Positions 58,645 to 64,000 of a stretch of 64,000 nucleotides of DNA are shown here, in pieces. Within the stretch, counting starts at the first letter, position 1, and every line of letters starts with the position of its first letter. The translations under genes were made by a program, and so were the position numbers. The notes under the pieces were generated by a model. It saw only the letters and a list, made by a program, of their open reading frames with translations, searched no databases and was not told the DNA's origin. The DNA is from Pseudothioglobus sp905182815. GTDB taxonomy: Bacteria; Pseudomonadota; Gammaproteobacteria; PS1; Pseudothioglobaceae. The stretch is taken from assembly GCF_048087625.1 (NCBI RefSeq), contig NZ_CP159805.1, forward strand, positions 806,001 to 870,000, in the 5' to 3' direction.

Positions 58645-60243
58645 TTAATCAAGCAACCATTTATCTATTTCTGAGGAGTCATCATCTTCACTCTGTTTTA
58701 GAATTTTATTAGCAGATTTTTGTTGTAAAAGTGGTTTTGATTGATCACCCTTGAATGCAGCATAAAGTGAGGCACCTAAAACTATGACTTCGTCAACATT
58801 TACAGATTGTGTTGGCTTTTGTTTAAAGATTCTTTCAACTGCTTTTTGAACCAATGGAATCTTGGTGTTTCCTCCAACCATTAAAACTGCCTGTATATCT
58901 TCAGTAGTTAAATTTTGATCACTAAGAATGTTCTCGCATAACATTTCAGTTTGAATGATAAGAGATGATATTTTTTTCTCAAACTCTGCTCTAGTGACAC
59001 TTACACGTTTTTTATTTATTCTTACATATATAGCTTCTCTTTTTGTTAAAGACTTTTTATCTTCCTCAGCGTCAGTTTTTGTATAGTCTTTCTCGTTAAC
59101 AGCTTCATTATGCTCATCTTTAAATTTCTTTTTAATAATCTTTTGCAAGATAATATCAAAGTCACCACCACCTAGCTTTTGAACGCCTTCAGATGCTAAA
59201 GCATTAATATTTTGCTGATTAGCCTTTATTAAAGAGATGTCAAATGAATTGTGACCTAGGCTAAATATCGCATAATAGCCATTGAGCTCAATTTGTCCTT
59301 TAAATGCATAATAAAGAGCTGCAGCTGAGGGCTCTTCAATAAGATTTTGTACGTTTAAACCTGCTTGCTTTGCCGCAGTCAGAGTTGCAACACGTGCTTC
59401 ATTGGTGTAATTTGCAGGAATAGTGACAACTGTCTCTCCAATGTCTCCAACCTCTTTCTGAGCGTCTTGAAATAGTTTTTTTAAGACAAGAGCGCTACAA
59501 TCAGTTGGAGTAAAGTCTTGGCCCCTAACAGTGTATTTTTCTTTAGTTCCCATGTCCCTTTTAAATCTTGCAATAACATTCTTGTTTATGCCCAATTCCT
59601 TTCTTGCCTCTTCTCCAACTAAATATTGTTTGTCATCCTTTATCCATATGCATGATGGGGTAATATTTTGACCTTCACTGTTATTTATAATTTTTGGTAT
59701 ACCATGCTCATCAATGGTTGATATTGCAGAGTATGTAGTTCCTAGGTCTATTCCAATAAATTTGCCACCAAATTTTGACCCAACTTCCTGTAAATCGTCA
59801 TCCACAGTAAATTGATCTATTTCTCCTGATGTTAAAGAAGTTGTTGTGGATAAAGATATTGTAGTTTGTTCTCCAGATTCTACATTAAGAATAGAGGCGT
59901 GCATTACTCCATTTTCGTCAAAGGAACAGGTAACTTCGATCTCATAACCTGCAGAACTAATAGGCGGTAGTTGTATATCTCTATTATGAATAATATTGAC
60001 AAAACTAGGGTCAGTCTCTGGTGTCCCAGAAGATGTAATTCTAATGTTTATTAATCGTTGATTATCATATTCAGTAAAAAATGATTTTGTTACCGAACAT
60101 GGGCAAGGTGTGCTTTTTTCAATTACGACAACAACTGTGTCTTCGCCGTCTATATTTTCAATTAAACCAAAATATGATGGGCAGACATCTGTTACCTTGA
60201 TATTTTTTATTGAATTAGTCTTAATAGATGTTGATTTTTCCAT
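58645..60243 (-). CDS. Circularly permuted Hsp70-like protein
   Basis: 532 residues. The beta substrate-type domain comes first (about 12-150, VTDVCPSYFG to LNVESGEQT) and the ATPase domain follows (about 160-505), the reverse of all standard Hsp70s and of its neighbour at 54969. Phosphate motif 1, GIDLGTTYS, is intact, but motif 2 reads FSLGHNSFDISL instead of FDLGGGTFDISL, losing the catalytic Asp and two Gly. The adenosine motif is VGGNTKIP. It converges on the M48 gene with a 14-base gap. ATP hydrolysis is probably impaired. Confidence 0.88.
   Translation of the reverse strand: MEKSTSIKTNSIKNIKVTDVCPSYFGLIENIDGEDTVVVVIEKSTPCPCSVTKSFFTEYDNQRLINIRITSSGTPETDPSFVNIIHNRDIQLPPISSAGYEIEVTCSFDENGVMHASILNVESGEQTTISLSTTTSLTSGEIDQFTVDDDLQEVGSKFGGKFIGIDLGTTYSAISTIDEHGIPKIINNSEGQNITPSCIWIKDDKQYLVGEEARKELGINKNVIARFKRDMGTKEKYTVRGQDFTPTDCSALVLKKLFQDAQKEVGDIGETVVTIPANYTNEARVATLTAAKQAGLNVQNLIEEPSAAALYYAFKGQIELNGYYAIFSLGHNSFDISLIKANQQNINALASEGVQKLGGGDFDIILQKIIKKKFKDEHNEAVNEKDYTKTDAEEDKKSLTKREAIYVRINKKRVSVTRAEFEKKISSLIIQTEMLCENILSDQNLTTEDIQAVLMVGGNTKIPLVQKAVERIFKQKPTQSVNVDEVIVLGASLYAAFKGDQSKPLLQQKSANKILKQSEDDDSSEIDKWLLD
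59409..59742 (-). repeat. 334-bp perfect inverted repeat, right arm
   Basis: Reverse-complement copy of 54996-55329, about 4.1 kb away, lying in the permuted Hsp70 gene. The two arms could drive inversion of the segment between them. Confidence 0.95.
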
Positions 60244-60245
60244 TT

Positions 60246-60431
60246 CTATTTCTGAAGTTTATCTCCTAGCTGATAAATTCCAAAGCCTAAAGCAATTGAT
60301 ATAAAGTGTGAGTAAAGCCAAATTATTTCAGGTAATTGAATACCAAGAGAGTCGTAAACATCAACCCCAGTCCAACTTAGCCCAAAATCTGCGACACCCC
60401 ATAAAATCAAGACTATTCCTAAAATTTTCAT
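60246..60431 (-). CDS. Small two-helix membrane protein
   Basis: 61 residues with two hydrophobic helices (ILGIVLILWGVADFGLSW and a second near residue 40) joined by a short loop, ending GDKLQK. It stands 2 bases upstream of the permuted Hsp70 start on the same strand. No family recognised. Confidence 0.6.
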   Translation of the reverse strand: MKILGIVLILWGVADFGLSWTGVDVYDSLGIQLPEIIWLYSHFISIALGFGIYQLGDKLQK

Positions 60432-60467
60432 ATAATTATTCCTTTAGTTTTTTATAAAATTTAAAGC

Positions 60468-60776
60468 TTATAGTTTATTTTTAGTAATTCGTGCGCCCCA
60501 TTTAATTTTTTGGGAAATTTCATTAGAGAGTTTTGGTTTTGGACTTTTTAGAAATATTAGCATAATAAGATACTTACTTATCCAAAATAGAAAGCCAGTT
60601 GCTGATAAAAAAAGCATTAAGGCTATTTTTAATGTTCCACGAAAACCTTTAATATTAACACCAGGTAGCTTTTGAATTACTTTAGAGCCAAATAACAGCC
60701 ATAATGTATTAGAAACAATAACATAAGCAATAAGGAGAGCAACGCTTCCACCAAGCCAATAAAGGCTTTCTAGCAT
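60468..60776 (-). CDS. Small membrane protein
   Basis: 102 residues with three hydrophobic helices and a basic tail (KIKWGARITKNKL). It starts 3 bases after the gene at 60780 and precedes the 61-residue gene by 36 bases. Unknown function; probably part of the operon leading into the permuted Hsp70. Confidence 0.6.
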   Translation of the reverse strand: MLESLYWLGGSVALLIAYVIVSNTLWLLFGSKVIQKLPGVNIKGFRGTLKIALMLFLSATGFLFWISKYLIMLIFLKSPKPKLSNEISQKIKWGARITKNKL

Positions 60777-60779
60777 CTA

Positions 60780-61013
60780 CTAGAACCAATCATCTTTTTT
60801 ATTAGATTTGTCAGCATTTTTTTTAGAATCTTTCCATTGATCTTCCATCCAATTAACGCCTTTTGCAGCCTTATCCATAATTTTTTTGGATTCGCCCTTT
60901 ACAGAGGTATCTTTTAATTTTTGATTATTAATGATTTTTCCTGTTGTTTTTTTAGCTGCAGTGAATATCCATCCTATAATTACTATGAAAACTAATACCA
61001 GTATTCTGCCCAT
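60780..61013 (-). CDS. Small membrane-anchored basic protein
   Basis: 77 residues from ATG 61013, with one N-terminal helix (ILVLVFIVIIGWIFTA) and a Lys-rich cytoplasmic tail containing NWMEDQWKDS. GGTGG lies 5 bases before the ATG; the frame could be read from TTG 61025, but the ATG is better placed. First gene of the four-gene minus-strand unit that ends with the permuted Hsp70. Confidence 0.6.
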   Translation of the reverse strand: MGRILVLVFIVIIGWIFTAAKKTTGKIINNQKLKDTSVKGESKKIMDKAAKGVNWMEDQWKDSKKNADKSNKKDDWF

Positions 61014-61077
61014 ATACTCCACCAATTGAAATGTATGAGATTCATCCTACAGCAAAAATCAAACAATACAATTCAAT

Positions 61078-61105
61078 TTGATCTAGAATAGATTAGGTAC
61101 ATAAT
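61078..61105 (+). promoter_or_regulatory. Possible promoter for the structured leader
   Basis: TTGATC (61078-61083) and CATAAT (61100-61105) are separated by 16 bases. A transcript from here would have an untranslated leader of over 200 bases before the gene at 61339. Confidence 0.4.
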
Positions 61106-61130
61106 CAAATTAGCATTTGTTTGTTATTTA

Positions 61131-61338
61131 ATAGCCCTAATTAAGTTAATGACTATGTAAAGATGGTCATAGGAACGTTTACCATAAATATGCTTATGAT
61201 GAGGCAAATGGTAGGGCTGTATTATTTGCCTATTCCCTTAAGGTTAGAGATGAGTGTAGAATTTATAACCTCTACTAGGTAACTATACAAAAAAAACTAT
61301 GGCGTTTTTCTCATCAAATTCCTCAACGGAGATACTTT
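61131..61338 (+). ncRNA. Long structured 5' leader candidate
   Basis: This is the only gene-free gap above 300 bases (61014-61338). GGCAAAT (61203-61209) pairs with ATTTGCC (61224-61230), and the loop contains TAGGGCT (61212-61218), which is complementary to AGCCCTA at 61133-61139, a 7-bp loop-to-upstream pairing. Further down, GGTTA/TAACC and GTAGA/TCTAC or TAGAG/CTCTA offer alternative stems around 61242-61275. The region ends in AACGGAG before ATG 61339. Structure is by eye only. Confidence 0.4.
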
Positions 61339-61698
61339 ATGTTTGGTTTATTTAAAAAAGAAGAGTTTTCACATATACCAAAGGATGTCAGGCCAATTAT
61401 GAAATTAGCCTTTCCTGGTGGAGAAAAGCAGCTTAATCAGGAAACTAAAGGCTTTTTAGAGGCTTTTCCAGATTTATTTACTCTGAAAAGCTCTCAAAAT
61501 CTTGTTGTTTGGACCAAGGTTATGTGGGTTACAAATAGTAAATCTCCAGATAGCCACCTATCTTTTCAGGATATATGTGAGGCTATAAATAGACACGAAA
61601 ATAATAGATTAACTAATGAACAGTGTGCAGCTATTTACACCAAAATTCTTGAACAAGACCTTGCAACTCGCAATATATCTTCTCTCTTTAAAAATTGA
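61339..61698 (+). CDS. Hypothetical protein behind a long leader
   Basis: 119 residues, soluble, starting MFGLFKKEEFSHIPKDVRP. I recognise no family; it has two cysteines and a helical C-terminal half. It is preceded by AACGGAG and a long leader with several possible stems. It is the last island gene before the degenerate tRNA end. Confidence 0.6.
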   Translation: MFGLFKKEEFSHIPKDVRPIMKLAFPGGEKQLNQETKGFLEAFPDLFTLKSSQNLVVWTKVMWVTNSKSPDSHLSFQDICEAINRHENNRLTNEQCAAIYTKILEQDLATRNISSLFKN

Positions 61699-61815
61699 AG
61701 AAGAGGAAAAAAGTATTAGTAGTTTGCTCATACTAGATTTGCGAGTAGATTAGTGAGTAGAATTTATACTGATAATTAATATATCTTTTGATAGAAGGTC
61801 TGTAGGCGATTAGTT

Positions 61816-61837
61816 GAATCCCTCTCCCTCCACCATA
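61816..61837 (+). repeat. Degenerate tRNA 3' end, putative right attachment site
   Basis: GAATCCCTCTCCCTCCACCA plus TA matches the 3' end of tRNA-Ser (28833-28854) at 18 of 22 positions. The differences fall in T-stem and acceptor positions, as expected if it came from a different serine tRNA. No full tRNA can be folded here. Confidence 0.5.
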
Positions 61838-61860
61838 CTTACTCTGTCACCATCGCTGAT

Positions 61861-62451
61861 TTACTTGTAATTTAGTCGCCATTCGCGAAACTCTTCATTA
61901 TGAATAGCGAAAACAAGACCTTCAGTAAAACCGTTTTTAAGTCTATAAGTTTCTTTAAGGTCTTGACAATAAATATCAATAGTTGCGTTTAAATCATTAA
62001 GAGTGAAATAATCATTAATGCCTTGGTTATTTTCTTCGATTGATTTAGCAGTTTTTAAATCTGTAAACATACCGGTTATGATTTTTGCAATTGTATCTCT
62101 TTGTTTAATGCAGGCATCAAAGTCCTCTATGTAATCCTTGTAACCTCTGATAGCATATATCGTATAGTTGTTTGGTATAGTATTCTTAATAAAAACTGAG
62201 GCTTTGTCATATATATTTTTCTCTCTCGGTACTATGATTTCCAAGAATTTATTTGGTTCATTGAGATAAGAATATCTATTTAAATCTTTGTATTTCTCAA
62301 TCCCATCAAGTATTTCATCTTCACTCATAAATTCTAGCAGGCTGTCCCCAAGGCTTATATCTACAACTTCGAAATTTGCAAAATGGACTGCAAGAACTGC
62401 AGGGGAATTAAGAAAGAATAGTGAAAGCAGAAGTAGGGGTAGTTTTTTCAT
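61861..62451 (-). CDS. Exported hypothetical protein
   Basis: 196 residues with a signal peptide (about 1-21, ending VLA). The mature part is mostly helical and charged with two cysteines (DACIKQ and DIYCQD). The sequence has YDxKASVF and NNYTIYAIRGYKDY-type segments, but I recognise no family. It lies just outside the putative attachment site, between the island and kbl. The bases before its start resemble those before the secreted nuclease gene at 50987. Confidence 0.65.
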   Translation of the reverse strand: MKKLPLLLLSLFFLNSPAVLAVHFANFEVVDISLGDSLLEFMSEDEILDGIEKYKDLNRYSYLNEPNKFLEIIVPREKNIYDKASVFIKNTIPNNYTIYAIRGYKDYIEDFDACIKQRDTIAKIITGMFTDLKTAKSIEENNQGINDYFTLNDLNATIDIYCQDLKETYRLKNGFTEGLVFAIHNEEFREWRLNYK

Positions 62452-62557
62452 AATAGGATTATATGTTAACTAAGACTAAAGTCCAAACATCGTTTAATCT
62501 GAGAGAGCGACTATTATTAATAGTTAGTCGAGTTCAGTACCGATTAATTATTTTTCT

Positions 62558-63751
62558 TTAATTTGATAAATCCTTATAAGTAGAGGAAAAAGCTTCAATT
62601 GCTTTATCTAAATCACCTTTAGTATGTCCCGCTGATATTTGTACTCTGATTCTTGCTTTGCCTTTTGGCACTACAGGAAAGAAAAAACCAATTGCATAAA
62701 TCCCCTTTTCTAGAAGTTTGACTGACATCTTTTGTGCTAATTTAGCATCACCTAACATGACTGGAACAATTGGATGAACGCCATCATCTACATTAAAGCC
62801 TGCCTCTTGCATACCTTGACGAAAGTAATTCGTATTCTTTTCTAGATGATCTCTTAGTTCTGTAGAGTTTGAAAGCATCTCTAATACTTTTATCGAGGCT
62901 GCACATATAGAAGGCGCAACAGTATTTGAAAATAAATAGGGTCTGGAGCCTTGCCTCAACATGTCAATGATTTCTTGACGACCTGAGGTGAAACCACCCG
63001 AGCCACCACCAAGCGCTTTGCCAAAGGTTCCAGTAATAATATCAACACGGTCCATCACATCACAATATTCATGAACCCCGCGGCCTGTCTTGCCTATAAA
63101 GCCAGTCGCATGACAGTCATCATGATGGACCATAGCATCATACTTATCAGCCAAGTCACATATTTTGTCGAGCTGTGCAATAGTGCCATCCATCGAAAAA
63201 ACACCGTCAGTTGTAATTAGAATACGTCGAGCTCCACTCTCTTTAGCTTCAATTAGTTTTGCTTCAAGATCAGTTATATCATTGTGCTTATAACGAAATC
63301 GAGCGGCCTTACAAAGACGAACACCATCAATGATTGAAGCATGGTTGAGTTCATCAGATATAACCGCATCGTCCTTAGACAAAATTGTTTCAAAGAGCCC
63401 TGTATTGGCATCAAAACAAGCTGCGTAGAGAATCGTATCTTCCATGCCAAGAAATTCACTAACCTTGTGTTCAAGTTTTTTATGGATGCTCTGAGTACCG
63501 CAAATAAAGCGGACAGATGACAAGCCAAAACCCCAGTCACTAAAACTATCTTTAGCTGCTTGAATTACCTCAGAATGGTTTGCTAACCCAAGATAATTGT
63601 TCGCGCACATGTTGATCACTTCAGTGCCACCTTCAAGTGTAATTTGGTTTTTTTGATCAGATGCAATGACGCGTTCAGTTTTCCATAAACTTGCCTCTTT
63701 AATGGCATTTAAATCTTTTTCTAAGCTCACTTTTGCACTTTTAAAACTCAT
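62558..63751 (-). CDS. kbl: Glycine C-acetyltransferase (2-amino-3-ketobutyrate CoA ligase)
   Basis: PLP enzyme of threonine catabolism that cleaves 2-amino-3-ketobutyrate with CoA to glycine and acetyl-CoA. Motifs: CANNYLGLANH, the DELNHASIIDG region, HHDDCHATGFIG and the PLP-lysine segment TGTFGKALGGGSGG. 397 residues is typical. It follows tdh by 14 bases, the usual tdh-kbl operon. Confidence 0.96.
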   Translation of the reverse strand: MSFKSAKVSLEKDLNAIKEASLWKTERVIASDQKNQITLEGGTEVINMCANNYLGLANHSEVIQAAKDSFSDWGFGLSSVRFICGTQSIHKKLEHKVSEFLGMEDTILYAACFDANTGLFETILSKDDAVISDELNHASIIDGVRLCKAARFRYKHNDITDLEAKLIEAKESGARRILITTDGVFSMDGTIAQLDKICDLADKYDAMVHHDDCHATGFIGKTGRGVHEYCDVMDRVDIITGTFGKALGGGSGGFTSGRQEIIDMLRQGSRPYLFSNTVAPSICAASIKVLEMLSNSTELRDHLEKNTNYFRQGMQEAGFNVDDGVHPIVPVMLGDAKLAQKMSVKLLEKGIYAIGFFFPVVPKGKARIRVQISAGHTKGDLDKAIEAFSSTYKDLSN

Positions 63752-63765
63752 TAAAATTCCTTAAA

Positions 63766-64000
63766 TTAATCTTCCCAATTGAGGATGACTTTGCCAGATT
63801 GGCCTGAACACATTACATCAAAACCCTTCTGGAAGTCTGTGTAGTGGTAATGGTGGGTAATAATTTTTTCAAGTGGGAGCCCACTTTGTACCATCATAGA
63901 GCCTTTATACCAAGTCTCAAAAATCTCACGACCATAAATACCTTTTATATGTAGCCCTTTGAATACAACCAAGTCCCAATCAATACCAGAACCCGAAGGC
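63766..64000 (-). CDS. tdh: L-threonine 3-dehydrogenase, C-terminal part
   Basis: The gene runs off the right edge; 77 codons plus the stop are visible. The segment KGLHIKGIYGRE, WYK, SGLPLEKIITH and the ending GQSGKVILNWED match the C-terminus of the zinc-dependent threonine dehydrogenase. It oxidises threonine to 2-amino-3-ketobutyrate, the substrate of the adjacent Kbl. Confidence 0.95.
   Translation of the reverse strand, partial: PSGSGIDWDLVVFKGLHIKGIYGREIFETWYKGSMMVQSGLPLEKIITHHYHYTDFQKGFDVMCSGQSGKVILNWED

Noticed and set aside
61799..61835. A functional second tRNA gene
   Set aside because: Only the 3' end is tRNA-like; no matching acceptor 5' strand, D arm or anticodon arm can be folded upstream.

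Overview
This is an AT-rich bacterial chromosome segment. It carries a complete isc Fe-S cluster, hscBA, a TIGR01777-type epimerase, a short sirohydrochlorin chelatase, an envelope with TolC and LpxL-like enzymes, and a proteobacterial sortase pair. I place it in the marine Gammaproteobacteria, most likely near the SUP05/Arctic96BD-19 (Thioglobus) group; that placement is inference from gene content, not from a marker comparison.

Left part (1-28.85 kb) is ordinary core genome. A sugar ABC importer (binding protein, two permeases, ATPase) is followed by an aldo/keto reductase, gnd, zwf, pgl, a cupin and glucokinase, so imported sugar can be phosphorylated and oxidised through the pentose phosphate route. 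Then come cbiX-like and hemH (tetrapyrroles), a sugar-epimerase-like protein, slyD, a methyltransferase, rsgA, an M48 protease, ilvE with a small zinc protein, aroK, a TolC-like protein, an LpxL-like acyltransferase and cysE. The iscRSUA-hscBA-fdx operon follows, under an IscR type-1 operator, with mrp/apbC and metG, ending at tRNA-Ser(GGA).

Right of the tRNA (about 28.85-61.84 kb) lies an accessory island bounded by a degenerate second copy of a tRNA 3' end at 61816-61837. No integrase is visible. The island holds:
(1) two small genes behind near-identical 5' leaders that can fold into an H-type pseudoknot;
(2) a tightly packed minus-strand operon (41862 down to 31222) that looks like a defence system. 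In transcription order it encodes a membrane-tethered MutH/Sau3AI-like protein, a C5-cytosine methyltransferase, a ParB-like protein, a SNF2 helicase, two DUF3883 proteins and a metallophosphoesterase;
(3) a minus-strand operon of small membrane proteins, several of which have no normal start codon;
(4) a marine-type sortase and its VIT/vWA target, with small proteins, a metallophosphoesterase and a secreted nuclease;
(5) a second candidate system. Its first gene has the same periplasmic Cys-rich module as the MutH/Sau3AI-like protein but ends in an intact YqaJ-type nuclease. It is followed by a membrane protein with a degenerate J domain, an Hsp70, a TerB+J-like protein and an M48 peptidase, and faces a circularly permuted Hsp70.

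The most unusual observations are the two paralogous 'periplasmic Cys-rich sensor - membrane segment - nuclease-family domain' proteins heading two different cassettes, the permuted Hsp70 with a damaged phosphate-binding loop, the HPD-less J-like domains, the duplicated pseudoknot leader, and four genes whose best start codon is ATT behind a strong ribosome-binding site. Core metabolism resumes at the right edge with kbl and the end of tdh.
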